64,000 nucleotides of DNA from Lichenostomus cassidix (Eukaryota; Chordata; Aves; Passeriformes; Meliphagidae). The notes under the pieces are model-generated. The model was not told where the DNA came from, did not search any database, and saw only the letters and a program-made list of their open reading frames with translations. Below, in pieces: positions 1-62,699 of the stretch. Location: NCBI GenBank assembly GCA_008360975.2, contig CM039211.1:19130943-19194942 (forward strand), read 5' to 3'. Each line of letters starts with the position of its first letter. Position 1 is the stretch's first letter. Made by a program: the position numbers and the translations under genes.

Positions 1-968
1 CTAATTTTTGAGACTAAATTGTGTGTGGCATAAGGTGAAATATTTTGGAAAAGCCTAAGCAGTTTGCTATGCAGTTAAAACATGCTGTATTAAATGGAAT
101 TCAGCTTTCTTCTACTTTTATGTAACTTCTAAAAATGAATTTCTGTTTACTTTAGTTTTGCTATTAAAGTCGTACTCAGAATGATAAGCTTTCCCAGCTC
201 TTCATCTGGGAAAATCTGGCTGTAATTGAAAATGCTTGATGACCTTTAGCTGAGGAACAGCTATATTTCTGTTGCTGCTGAAAGAATAATATTCTAAAAG
301 CTGGAAAAGGAAATTAGGCAAAGTTGTTATTCAGACAGTGGATAGAATATGTGCCAAGAGCTGCCTGGACAACCATACTCTGTTCCATGACAATGTCTCA
401 ATTGTCAGATAGTTTTCTGTTGTGCCAGATATCAATGAAAATCCCAAAAAAGTATTGAAATATAAATTTAGCAGGGCTGATAATTCCCTATATCATTTGG
501 AAAAAATCAGCATTTCCAAATGAGATAAATCTTACACATTCAGCAGCTGCAATTATTTTTGTCATGGCTCATCTGTATAGTGGACTAGCGGACTGAAAGC
601 AAAATTTCTCAGGTACATCTCCATGAGGATAATGTATAGCTGGCTTATTCTTGTTTCAGGCTGCCTGTCAGATGGAAATGTGTGAAGGTTATCTGCCTTT
701 GCAGTCTGCCCGAATTCCCAACCTTTAAACAGGCTTTCATCTCTCTGGCTGAGAAGCAATATCATGGGGTTTGGTGGCATATATGTATCTCACAGGATGT
801 TCATATATATTGAATCTTCAAATGTTTCATTTGGTTTGTCGTTTCTGTGACAGAACACTGTTGATTAAATTCTCCTGGCTCTGCTGTTCATCAGAGGGTA
901 TTAGATTAAATAATTTGGGGAAACTGTGGAGTATTTCTATTTCATGATTCCCCTCCAATTTCCTCTAG
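1..968 (+). other. HSD17B4 intron, 3' part
   Basis: AT-rich intron sequence ending at the acceptor TTCCTCTAG. I see no repeat or exon in it. The preceding exon, which supplies the first base of the Asp codon, is outside the window. Confidence 0.85.
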
Positions 969-49837
<48,869 letters not shown>

Positions 49838-50106
49838 ACTGCTTGATCACCTACCACAGCAGTGAAGAACTTTAGAAGATAGAAAGGCAATTAGTTCAGT
49901 ACCAATGATCTGAAGGCTAGTTAACATCAATGCACTGATTCATTATACTGCTAATACACAAGCTGATTTAATCGCTGTAGACCGAAGTTATGAAATGAAC
50001 ATAATTGCTACTATTGTCCCTTTTTAGTTTCTCAGCAATGGTAGAGAATCATACTTTTCTCATTGCACATCTATATCTAAATAAAATGTATGTAGTTCTT
50101 ACGAAA
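49838..50106 (+). other. HSD17B4: HSD17B4 3' UTR with poly(A) signal
   Basis: About 270 bases of AT-rich sequence follow the stop. A canonical AATAAA lies at 50080-50085 and the next 15-25 bases are a plausible cleavage region. The end is approximate. Longer 3' UTR forms using later signals cannot be excluded. Confidence 0.75.
50080..50085 (+). terminator. Poly(A) signal AATAAA of HSD17B4
   Basis: This is a canonical hexamer 243 bases after the stop codon and the first one downstream of it on the sense strand. A T/G-containing stretch follows within 40 bases. Confidence 0.75.
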
Positions 50107-50771
50107 AAGCATATATTTCTATGTTAATTCTGAGGAAAATTAAACCAATAGACTTCTTTAATATCTCCTTCTATGTGTCTGTTACTCTTCATTCATGTTG
50201 CCTTAGATTTAGCTTATATGAGTCTCTCTGGTTTATTATTAAAACGAATGTTTTCTGTCTTGAGCTCTCATGGTTCTATCAAAATAACTGGAAGATGAAA
50301 GTAAATTCCATATATTTACATCTTTTCATTATGTGTTTTTTTTTCTGTACCAAAAAAACTTCATGGAATTTTGGAACCCATATTGGTCAGTCATTTTCAT
50401 ATGTAAATCACTTAGAAAATGGTTAATGTTAGTTCTTTAGGGCAAACCTTCTCATGTGAGAGGGATTAAGACTGCACCAGAGGCCATCATTATAGCCAAA
50501 TGGTTCTTCATGTAGATTGGTTCTTACAAGGGCCAGCACCATAGCAGCAGGGAAAGATGGAATTAAATTCCTCAGTTTGAACCTATGGCCAGAACTGAGT
50601 TAGCAGCTGTGGCCATATGTTTTCCTAAAGAAAGTATGCTCTTAATCACTGATTGTCACATGAAAACCTGGAAATTTGATTTCATTGATGTGACCAACAT
50701 TTTGTGTGCTCTTTTTTTCACCTTCACATGTGTTCTGTGTGGATACCTTTTGAAGATGGAAGAATTCAGAC

Positions 50772-50801
50772 CATCTAAGTCTTGGTCATCTAAGTCTTGG
50801 T
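50772..50801. repeat. Perfect 15-bp tandem repeat, two copies
   Basis: CATCTAAGTCTTGGT is present twice with no gap. It is small and probably a replication slip. Confidence 0.95.
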
Positions 50802-53800
50802 CAGAGGAGACCTTAATTTAGAAAATGAAATCTTTAATTTTTTTTTGTCCCCAAACCAGTAGGTGTTTCCATTCCCTGACTTTGTGAGCAGACTGTAGCC
50901 ATTAAAGAACTTTGTGGGGCTGAAGATGAGCTTGACAGTTTGAGAATAAATTGTTCATATTTTAATACTAAGTCATATTCTCAACAAATTTATTTCTTCA
51001 CAGCTGTACTGTCAGCCATGCTTTGGTTCAGGTTGAGAAACATGAATCTCATGTCAACAAGTATCTCACATAATTCACATTATGAATAGATGGGAAACAG
51101 AACAAGTATGAAGTTTGCCATCTCAAAGAGGCCATCAAGTAGAAATGATTGAAGAAATGCCTGAACTGCCCAGCTTCTATTTATCAAGCAGGTTTGTGTC
51201 AAGTAGGTAAAGGTGTCTTCTATTATTTTCTCTCAAGAAATTTTATGAGAGGGAGAGATTGATTGCAGCTTTGTAATTTTATGCACACACCTGGTAAACC
51301 AAAGCTGCCATTTTTCTACATACGTCTTTCCTGCCTATAAATCTCTATATAATGCCATAAAAAATGCGTGTATTAAGGAAAAGGAACTGTGAGGAACTAA
51401 CTTTGAGACTAGGAAAGCTAGTCCATTTAAGAATATGGTATTTATTGTAAGTTACATGGTAACTTGATAATTCACAACAGGTGGTTTTTTTTCTTTTCTT
51501 AACCCCATAAATAGTCTGAAATCTGAAAGTACTGCTCCGCAGCAAGGGAACAGAGTGCTAATAAGCTTTTTTTCTTTCCTCTATTTCAGTGAGAAGCAAA
51601 AATATTCAGACAAGGGCAGTTGGTAATGTTGAAATCTGTTGCAATTTAACAGGTTAGAGATTACTAAAGAACATAATTTTACTAAATGTGTTGGTATGTG
51701 TTGGTCGAGGATGAAAGAATAACCCATTTATGGCTACTCTTGTGATGATTTCTACCCTGCATACATTCAGTTGGACACAAATCCACATGCCTCAGTTGTA
51801 TCCCAGATTCTGGCCTTAATTAAAAACATAGAAGATACACTCCAGAGTTGCACTGGTCTTTGGCATCTATACATCCTTGACTTTACTATGGCTTCAGCTT
51901 TCTCCTGCACCATGAATTGGTCATTCACATTGACTGAAACAGAAAGTCCTGCTCTTCATTTTGCTTCCCATACCCAGGCTACATGAGCATGACTCTCAGT
52001 GTTGTGATAGACTCTTTCCTGGGAACATAATTTAGGTGTTTAATTTTTTCGTCTGTTTTATGGCCTGAATAGCCACTATTATGATTGTTATGGCATGTTG
52101 GTTTTATTTCTAGTCCAATGTATTTACCCTAAGAACATTCTAGTTAGCTGATGCTAGCTAATAACTTGACCTGTTTACTGTTGAAGGTAAGGTCAGTTTG
52201 CTGTGTGGAGTATATAGATGACGTGGTTTGGAGGTTTTAGTTTTTGCTTTCTCCTAGTACGTGGAAACCTTCTGTTTATGGTTGCTAGCTTTTAGTAGTA
52301 GTAGTCTCAAGAATAAGTAGTAAACACAGTATTTTTGTGAGCATCCACGCAAGGATATTAGTGGGTGTGGAAGGTAGTTTATGTGTGAATGATTCTCAGC
52401 TGCTTTCATCTAGAGCAGTTTTTCTGATTCGGAGTATTGTGTTTCAAACATGTCCAGGTATCTTTTATCTGGAGTGGTTTTGGAGACCTTTCTTGTCATA
52501 CAGCTGCAACAATACCAGTGTAGTGGCAGGACCTAGAGACATGCAACAGCAGCACACTACATCGTTTTGTTTCAGGGTAGCTGCTGCTTTGAATATTCTT
52601 TCTTTGCCAGGAGTGGGTGCTTTGGATTGAAAAGCCACACTTGTTTACCAAACAGCTCAGATAGCTCTTCAGTGATTTTGCAAAATTTAGTAGAAAATAA
52701 GGAGGCTTTTTGTGAGCAACTCAGCAGTAAAATTCTTAACGGTACACATACTCTCTTTAACGTAGAGAGTAGAATGTAGATTGTCTGGCCTTTATTGCAA
52801 TATGTACCTTACAGTGTTCTGTTTAATTCTGTATACACGTAAAGAAGGTGAGGTCTGGACATCAGATTTCGTGACACTGAGATAAGAATTCAGTTGTTCA
52901 TCTTTGTGGTACTACTGAGTTACTGCTAAGCATGGCACAGTGTAATTTTATTTCTCTTTTTCCTTCTCCTTACATTCATTACAATCTTCTGCTGGCTTGC
53001 AATCCTCTAAAAAGTAAATTGTGGTTACACTGACATATGTCCTCTTCAGTCATTTATGGGTTTTCTTAGTAAAGGATGAGAACAGTAATAATGGATGGGG
53101 AAACTTTATGCTTTCTAGTCAGTGGAATTGTTCTTAATTAGTTTATTTCAGAGGAGTTCAATACACCTTCCAGCTATCATCAGTAATTACAGTCAACAGC
53201 TCTTTAAAAGCTGACAAGTGCATTCATAATCAGTGAATATTAAAATGAGTAAAAGTGGGGAGGAGCAGAAGCATGAGAGAGTGGTAAACTTGAGCAACTT
53301 CAGACAGAGGAACTTCAATGCTGAGTCCTCTAAGGCTTGTTCACACCCTGCTTTGAGGAGCTCACTCCTAAGGGTTATTTGTATTCTAGGTCATTGGGCA
53401 GCACTACTTGTAAAAGGTTCTTCATCGCTCAAGAGTCACTTAATTGAATTAAAACGCTTTGTAAAATGGTATTATTCAGTGGTATAATATATAAAGTATT
53501 ATAAGTTGGATAAACAAACATTTTTTTACATAGTTTAGCATATTTATTTTTTAAAAAATAAGGCTCTCTAATAAAATGCTATGTACCCCAACAGAGGTTA
53601 ATGTCACTGAAATTATGTCTTCTATTTCCTTCCACAACCCTTGGGGGCAGAGCAGCATTCAAAAGGTGATGACTTTGTTTTTACATAACATTACCGCTCT
53701 CTAGCATGAATGAAGATCTGTGTAATGAAAGGATAAGTCTCACGGCAGTGATTTCTTTCTGATCACAATCTTTGAAAGGGTAAAGGGAGAAAAGGAAATA

Positions 53801-56800
53801 TTAATCTCTCTGCATTCATGCAGTGGCTTTTTTATTATACTTCAGTTGGTGCAGATATCTTGCTCACACAAGAATCAGTTCTCCATGGTTCATCTGCAGT
53901 AAGAAATTTTTAGGCCATTGGCTGTTTCTCCAGCAGACTGACCTAAAAAGCATTGGACATCAGCATATATGAAGTCAATTAGGAAAAACAAAGTAGACTA
54001 TGAATGTGGCTTCATTTATAGAACTTCGATATTACCCTCATGATACAATTCGAATGTTTCATCTGTCTAAAATCGGTTCACTGAACTGGCATGATAGAAT
54101 CTTAGATAAGTGGGTAGGCTGAGCTCTCTAAGAGGTGCAACTGTTTGTGTCTCTCAGTGATTACTATCGAAGTTCCCATTGTCTGCTACCTTAAATACCA
54201 TATTGAAAGGTCATTGTGTCTCACAGATGGAATCAAGCAAGGTATAATAATACATAAAATTGTCTGAATTATATGGTGTAATGGTCTGTGCATCTTTCTA
54301 AGGGCCATTTTAGCATACTAATTTCCTTATATTTCCCTATGCTACATTTCCCCTGATCACGTCAAGAGCCTTTTTTTCCACTGGAATCAAAAATGCGCAT
54401 CACATAAGCTGAAAGAACAATTGAGAATACCCACATTTAAGTAAATATCTCATTTAGGTTATGATTACATGTTTTCAAATTTCTAATTATAGATACGTAT
54501 AATTCTATACAATCATATTTTTAAAAGAATTTCAGCTAGTCAGTGTACTGAATTTGTCTTTTTTTTTTTTTACTCAGTATTTCCCCTTTCCCTGCATGTG
54601 CTCTCTTTTTTTCTAGTTCTCTTGTGAAGGCATGTCAGAAGGAGCACGAACATAGGTTAGCATAGCAGTGAGCAGTTTGTGAAAACTTGGATTTGGAATG
54701 GGAAAGGACAGTCCATTGTGGTAACCTAGATCTTGTCTGGATCTCACTCAGTTTTGGATCATGACAAGTGAAGCTGCCATAAGAGTCTTACTGTTATGAT
54801 TCCAGCACTACTGTGAACTAAGCAAAAAAATGGAGTAAGTAGATGTAAGTTTGTGTTCCTGTCCAAGTTTGTGTTTCTAACTGCAACCCACTCAAAGAAG
54901 AGTATGTTACTATAAATGCTAAAAAAGCAATCATAGAACTTTGCTGAGGCTTCATTGCATGCTCTAACTTTAACCAGAGAGTTTCCTGCATGTTTACAAA
55001 GAAAAAGGGATGCATTCATCTCATACTAAAGTCGAACAGTCTACAATCTGGTTAGTGTTTCCAAAATTATTAGGACAGTAAGTACAGATAGAAAATAGAA
55101 ATCAAGCTGCTGCCTCTTTCAATCAATGCCTAGGCTAGATTTTAAAGCGCTACACAAGTGTTTTTCTCTTATATTGCTCTTTCTTTGCTGTTCTTTGCTT
55201 GTGGTCTCTTCATTGAGATGAAGTGCATGAGACTTGTTATCTGCCTGACCTTTCATGGAGTTGCATGACCCTTCTGTTCCTGGCTCCCCCACATCTGCTT
55301 CTTTTCTAGCCAGAGCTGGTCTGTGCTCTGCACATTTAAGTCTTCTGCTGTGTGAATCTCAGCCTGATTTTCATGAACAATGGGCAGTGCAATTCTGGAT
55401 ATCTGCTGTAACCTTATCTGAGCTCATAATAGCTCTGGTGCTGAGAGCATTGTAATCCTGTTAGGAAATGATGATGAAAGATAGCAGAGTTTCTGACTGG
55501 GTGTAATACATGTGGGTTTTTAGGTATTTCTTTTTTCATGAAGATAAAATGAGTCCACCTGAGGACTATATCAGGGAAAATATAACCTCCCTAGCTCTAA
55601 ACATACTTTAAATGAATTTTTTATTACTTCTTCAGTCTTTTTACATATGTGACTAAGCACAACAAGCAAAACTATAAATGTAGTAAAGAAGGAAAAAAAC
55701 CAAATGAACAAAACCCACTTGTAATTTTTCCTCTTTTTGCATTAAAAAAGAAGAGTTTTGAATGAGGATGTATGTTCCTTGTGTGGTCTGGGACCAACAG
55801 CACTGACTCAGGTGGATTAAGCAAATGCCCAGAAGTCATTTGTCTCTGAGGCTGCCAGCTGTCAACACTGACTAAGGCCCAGTTTTGCTTTACAAAATTC
55901 TTCTGATGGCTGCTCTTACTCATATCTGGAGGAAAACCAAACATTTGATCACTTGTCGTAATTCAAAATTAATGTGGGATTTTGGGGGGTTTTGTTTTAT
56001 TTTCAAAAAAGATGTGTTTATCTGCATGCCTTTTGCAACTTCAAGTGTGATGATTAATTCCAGGCCATTTAATGAGCCTGCAGTTTCAGTAGTTCTCATT
56101 GTAAGAATACGAGGCCAGTGTTGTTTATTATCAAAATACCTTCTTTTGTAAGGAGCTACCAATTTACAGTCAGAATGGCATGCTTTTATTTAATTTTCCA
56201 GTATTCCAAAAAGAACTGCTGAAACTGTTCTTCAGGGGTCAAGCACTCGGTTAATCAAATCCCTGCTTGATGGTGTGAGATCATATGATGGCCTCTTGCT
56301 ATTTCCTAGCAGGACTGTGATTAGTGAAGGAATTTTCATTTATTTGTGGCAGTTTCTGTCACCATAGTAGACAATCTTGCTAAGGTAGACTTTGAGAGTC
56401 TGCTGCACGCAGGGAAGCTTTTGAGTGAAGGTCAAGAAGACCTCAAGAAAATTTTTTTTCACAGTGGTTTAGACACCAGGAGCTGTAATATATCTTCATA
56501 ACTCTTCATGTAGCAGCTCTCAAATAACAGCTTTGCACTTACGCAATTGTAATGCAATATATGTAAGTGTGTTTCAGCTCTAAGCTGCAATAGGAAATGT
56601 ATTGTTACAGCCAGTTAGAAAGTAATTTTTGTTAAGTGCCTTCTCAATTTCTGAAGTGTCTAAGAAGCTTTCGTGGTTTCTGAGATTTTGTAGCTATGGT
56701 AAAAATGACATAGAACATTGGTTTTGGGGGCTGATAAAATACTGTTTTAAGTAGACCAAAATGGAGACATTAACCCATGCCAAGCTAACAGTACTCCCAC

Positions 56801-57118
56801 ACAATTTGCTCTTTCCTCCTCAGAAGCGACAAAAAATAAAAGCCCCAGTGGGGTCCTGGGTTTTGAAACTCTTCTGTGTGGTAGGTGCAAAGCCTGTTCT
56901 TTACATATAAATTTAGACATCATGAAAACAGTCTGTCTGTAAACATCTTTGCTATGCTCTCTACTCCAAGAGGTTTAACATGTATATTTTATGGAGCACT
57001 CTGTTGCTAGGTGATTGACAGAGACAACCAAAATACATGCTATATTATGTTATTTTCACTTATTTTTAATTTTAATGCCTGAATGGTCCAGTCTGTACTT
57101 TGATGGTGTGGTCACTGA

Positions 57119-57144
57119 TTTGATTATTAAATCAAATAATCAAA
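57119..57144. repeat. Short AT-rich inverted repeat
   Basis: TTTGATTATT at 57119-57128 is matched by its reverse complement AATAATCAAA at 57135-57144 around a 6-base loop. It is AT-rich, so a chance origin is plausible. Confidence 0.8.
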
Positions 57145-60142
57145 GTTGTTCTATAATCATAGTTGTTCTATGAAGGGCAACTAAAAGTAGAACACAAAAT
57201 ATCGTAATGACTCCAGACCTGGCCCCTCAGTTCTGCTCCCCAAGAAGACCTTGGGCAGGCAGTACTTTGCATATTTCCTGGTAATTTCTTACTTGCATTT
57301 TTAGCATTTGAGTGCATTTTTAAAGGTTATTTTTGAGTAACGCAAATGTTGTGTCAAGTAACTGAAGTCACCGTGGCAGAACAAACCACACTTTGAGAAA
57401 CATCAGTTCAAAACTTCTCAGGTGACAGTTCTGCAATTGTTCTTTACTGAAATTCTGCTGGTACAAAGATGGCTATGGATGTTATCAATAATTAGTAAAC
57501 TCAGTGCTGTAAATAATGCTTAGTTTGCTCGTCAAAAAACACTGTATTATCAGTCTTTAACTCCAAGCAACAATGTGCCTTTAAACAATGCACCTTTTTT
57601 GCCTTTTTTGGTGGTCATGAAGGAATATGCAAATATACACTGTTTGAAATTCTGATTTCATTAACAAGCATTGCTATGTAGATTAGAATTATTAAAATGT
57701 ACATTAACTTTGTGTGCGCCCTGCGTCTTGAAACTGCCAATTCCTTCTTTGATGCTTCTAATATGAAGAAGTGGCATTCAAATATATATATATAAAGAGT
57801 CCTGATAATCTCAGATAGCAATCTCAAGGCTGCCAGTTAAACTCATTCTGATTCATCTGTTCAGCAATCTGGGAGCTCATCTGGGTGTTCAAGGCTTGGG
57901 GAAGGAGCTGGAGAGAAGGAGGGTGGCAAATGAAGCCAAAGTTTTAGTTATTTCAGGCACCAGATCTATTGTCTGCATGAATTTAAGAGCCTCTGCTATG
58001 GTCCTCTCACAGCCTCACGGTGTATGGAAAGCATCAAATACATTGCTTAAACTTTTGAGACCCATGTGGTAAAATCCACCATAAAGGCAGCCATAGATCT
58101 TTCATCTGAACACTCATTTCAGTGCTGCCTTCTGTGTAACCACTTCTTCACAATTAAATCATGATGGAAAAAAAGTTTATTGTCTAGAAATGTTATTTAT
58201 GTCTTGTGCTATTGGAATATCAATATTGCTTAATTATATTCTTTATGGCTAAAGATGAAAGCAATGTTGTGAAAAAACCAAAATGACAGGCACAGTACTA
58301 CCTGTTGTTCCCCACCAAAAATCTGTGAAGGTATTGTTCTGTGATCCAAAAATGAGGGAAAAGCCAGAAACTCTAGGTAGCCTGTCTAATTAGTGGTTAA
58401 GCACAGTAGGACTGGTCAGCAGTATAAATCATTAATATAGATGGAGTGTGTTAGCAATATTATTTGGCTACCGGGATAATTGAAGTTTTAAAGGGTCATC
58501 AAATCTTGTGTTTCTCTGTGTACTCTATTACGAGCATAATTGCTTTCATTGATTGCTAGTACTGTTACAAAGCAAGTGGAGTGATGCTAATCAATCATTG
58601 CACAGAACCAGAAGAATAGGCTCTGATAAGAAGTTCCTTTAAAGTTTTTGTTCAATTAAAAATCCAGCTGGACAGAAAGAAGAAAGAAATGAGCACTGCT
58701 GTAGTATGCTTCTTACAGATTTGCAGGTGAACATTAACTCCATTCTGGCAATACAGTCAGATGGAAAGCTTTCCCTGGGGGGCTTAAACAATAGTATCTT
58801 CCTCCAGTACAATTCCTTGCTAAATTTTGTTTGCATTCATACACATCAAGATAAAAGTTCAAGAATAAAAAGGTTCCAGAGATATACCTTTTAACTTGAA
58901 GAAATTATGATATTATTTTTCTGGGTTGAAGTGACTACTGGTTAAAACAGTTACTTTCTACCCTGAATTTTTTTGCAGTATTTGGTTTCAGGAGATCTCT
59001 AAAAAACGTGTTGTCTAGGGATGTTTTTTGGTAGATCTTTTTTAAAAGCTCTTCCACAGGGATTCTGGTGTTGATTTGGTACTAATAATTTCCTTGGTCA
59101 GTGCTTGCCCAGTATTTCTCTTTCTGCCGGTATTGTTTACGTAGCCTCCATTTTATCAACTTTTAAACTCATCAGAGTAAGGGACAAGTTTGGTTCATGG
59201 AAGCTACCTGACTTGCTTGTGGCCATGTAACAGATGAGTGGAGCAGGTTCTTTAACTAAATTTCCAAAGTCCTGCTCTGCTGTGCAAAGACCTGGGAGTT
59301 GTTTTATCTTTCAATTTTTCATTTCCTCAAGAGAGCCATGGTCTAAAGATACTGAAACAGAAGTGTGTAAGAATTCCAGTTTTTTAAGACTAAAGCTATA
59401 TAACAACTTCTATAAAACTGGGTCTAGAATATCTGAAAATACCAGGAATACGCAGACTGGAATTTCTTTCTAAGAAGGCAAAAATAGGCATTGGTTCCAA
59501 TGCTGTATTTCTTCATTTATTTCTCTGATGTTCTTTGTTGCATTAGTAATAATCTCATAAATATTTTAAATCTTTTCCCAATATGCTGATGACAGTGCCC
59601 TGCATAAATATCTCTTTGAAATGACACATAGATACCTGTCACAGAAGAACTAATTTAAAAAAGAATCTTCAGCAGCAGGAGTGAAATCTGAGGGAAAGTT
59701 TATAAATCATTAATAATGTGAACGCATTAAATATCCTCCAAGAGGTAAAATGAAAATTCATCTGTTAGGTACAAATGTAGTGTTTATTTAGCAAAGATGA
59801 TACCTACATTTTTGGAAAGAATAATTTGTTAGCAATTCAAGAGTAATCTCAATGGCAGATTGACATGCAAGAATCTACATGTATTAGGATGACTATTTTG
59901 TCTTGGTGCTCAAGTGCTGCAAGATTTCTTCCTGATGCATATATTATTTGTGGATTTTCCTCTATCAAGTGGTATCATAGATGCTGTGTGTAGGTGGTAA
60001 TAACAATTTTGGTGGTTTCTCACTGAAGCAGCTATTGATTATTATTTCCTTCTTCAGTTTTACAACTGAGATGTGCATTTTATGTAAATTTTACTGAGAC
60101 TTTAGAAATTTATGTGTATCAGCAGGAAATACAGCACGTCTC

Positions 60143-60169
60143 ACTGTTCACTGGACTTCAGTGAACAGT
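60143..60169. repeat. Perfect 11-bp inverted repeat
   Basis: ACTGTTCACTG at 60143-60153 and CAGTGAACAGT at 60159-60169 are exact reverse complements separated by GACTT. It could form a small hairpin in DNA or RNA. Confidence 0.9.
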
Positions 60170-62699
60170 AATAGTGCATTAAGACCATATGCATTCACAA
60201 GAAGCAAATAAAATTTAGCTTATTCTGAACAAACTGGAGCTCATATATTGCTGAGCTTAGAAAAATTCCCTATTAAATCTACGTAAAATTTCAGTAGCCA
60301 CTACTTAAATGCTTTGTGATTAGAGGGAAGATTTTTACTGTTAGGATGTCTTTTAAAAAGTCCATGGCATTTCTGTTTTGTATTCTTAGACATTTGGTCT
60401 CATCTGTCTGGTTTCATTCATTCAGTGCATGTATGAGAGAAATCCACTGATAACCAGTCTGTAATTTTATTGCACTAAACTGAGCCCCTTAGAAGCTGCA
60501 CTAGGGAATGAATAATCTTGCCCTGAAAACAAACATACATGTAACCTTATGTTTTTCCAAATATCCTTTGTTAATAGCAGCAATGCTTTCTGTTGCAAAA
60601 TTCTGAAATAAGCCCATGCTGTATGAAATACCACAGTGTGTAAATCTCCACAAGGGTCTGGGTTTTTGCTTCCCTTTCATCTCCTGACTGGGAAAACTTG
60701 AAATATCCCCCTTTTATTCCAGGGGTGAGCGCTGCAAATCTGGTGCTTCCCCTGTCCCAAGAAAACTATCCCAATAAGTTCTGAAGGTATCTTGCCAACA
60801 TTTAACTCTGCCTTCTTGTAATGATATTTTTTTTTCTGATAAGAGTGAAAATGATGCACTTTTTTTCCCTGTTCAAATGTCTCCAGAGCAAAATCCAGGT
60901 TGGTGATTCTTAGACTCAGGAAGCTGCAAGTAATTTTTTGAATAATTGCTTTTCTCATTGGTGTATTCTGATAGAAGACTTCTCTCATTGTGATAAAAAT
61001 CAGGGATTAAGAAATAGGTTGATGACTTTGAAGTCAATGGGAGTCCATGGTTTCCAGAGAACTGTATTGAGGAAGAATTTTGCATTATGAAGGAGAGAAA
61101 AAGCCAAAACAGGATCAAATTATGAAACCCCAAGAGTAAACTAGAAGAGGATTTAACAATATGAGCTGTTGTGAGATGGTGTTTAGTTGCTAGGTGCAGC
61201 CACATCATGTTGGTGTTATCTGCACAGTGCTATTCTTCTAACATGGCAATTATTAATATTCCCTGACTCCAGTAAAATCAATTTAATTGACTTATGTATT
61301 GAGCAAATGGACACAATCAAGTTGAAACTGTTGTGTGTCTTTATGGTAACAATATCTGGGTTATTATCATCCTCTGTTTTGCTATACTCACATTTCCTAA
61401 AGGCACTACTGTTCCCATAGCTGGCCATATCAGAAGATGGAGAAAGTTATATTTTGCTATAACTTTGATTCAAAGAACACTTATTTTAAGTTAACTGTTA
61501 AATTACTTGAATCATCATTGCTTGAAAGAAAAGGTCCTTATCTGAACGAGTAAGAAGCCATGAAATTTATATGCTCTCTTTCAATGCCTTTCTCCTTCAT
61601 ATATGAAGTACTTCCATTAGGGAATTGTATTTTTCACCTGAAGTGTTACTCTGCCTGAACTCTGGCTGGTCACGATGAGCATTTCTGTACTGGACATGGT
61701 CAGATTTGTTCTGCTGTGTGCTGTGTAATGGGCTGTGTGGCATGATTAAATTACACCTGTCTGTGCTCCGAACTGCAATGAGAAAATCTTCTGCTTTTGG
61801 TTTTGGAGAACATAAACGATTTGTAACTGCTGTGAAAATCCAAGCAGCCATGAGAAGGCCTTGAAGTCTTTAGATGACAGGCATATTTTTATTGCAGTAT
61901 TATGCATGCTTTTGTACTCTGTCATTTCAAACATTTTATATAATAGATATTCAATATACAAGGCAGGATTTTTTTTAACCATTAGGTCATATAAGAGAAT
62001 AATTTTTATGAATGAATCCCCTTCAAAACCCGAGGTGTGTCTAATGTCTCTGCATTCATTTGGTGAAAAATTTGGAAGCTAATAGAAGTGTTTTTTAACA
62101 TTGATCTGGATTATTAATCAATTTTTAGTGACTCTTTTCAGCATTTATTAATGTTTTGATTTTTTTTATATCTAGCAGTATCTATTTTTGTATATATAGT
62201 TGCAGCAGAACAGAGAGTGAAACTATTGCTGTAAGAATTGCAGGAGAAATACTCAAAGAATAACTCCACCTTGCTCAAATTCCTACATGTATGAAACATG
62301 ATGCACTAAAATTACCTTGGGGTGGACAGGGGAACCATATTAATTAAATAGGGTACCCCTTGTGGAGACTGTGGTAGTACAATGTGTTAAAGTATGTTTG
62401 TTGCAATACTGTTGGTGTACATACAGTTCCCTGAAATGTTGTTTTATATATTTTGGCAGAAGAAGTTTGATTTGCATTCACATGCTAAAGGGGCTGTTTA
62501 AAGTAATAAGGCCAGTTTTAGCAGGAACACCTCTCACTGACAGGGTGGCCCAAAGAGCTTCAGTTAGGAAGTGGTATGTGCAAATAGAACTTTATTTGGC
62601 ATCTTCAAAGTGACAGAAGGAACCACTAAATTGCTAACTATTCAGGAACAGAGCACCTCAGATCAGGAGAGTGGCACTCTTTCTCCTGTAGTAAAAATT

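Larger units (their letters stand above)
50107..62640. other. Intergenic region downstream of HSD17B4
   Basis: About 12.5 kb without a recognised gene, RNA gene or named repeat. Open frames here are at most about 110 codons and none resembles a known protein. A perfect 15-bp tandem repeat (50772-50801) and two short inverted repeats (57119-57144, 60143-60169) are present. Distal regulatory sequence could be hidden here but cannot be seen without comparison to other birds. Confidence 0.6.

Noticed and set aside
60143..60169. Hairpin as a microRNA precursor
   Set aside because: Eleven paired bases with a 5-base loop are far too short for a pre-miRNA, and pairing does not extend beyond the arms.
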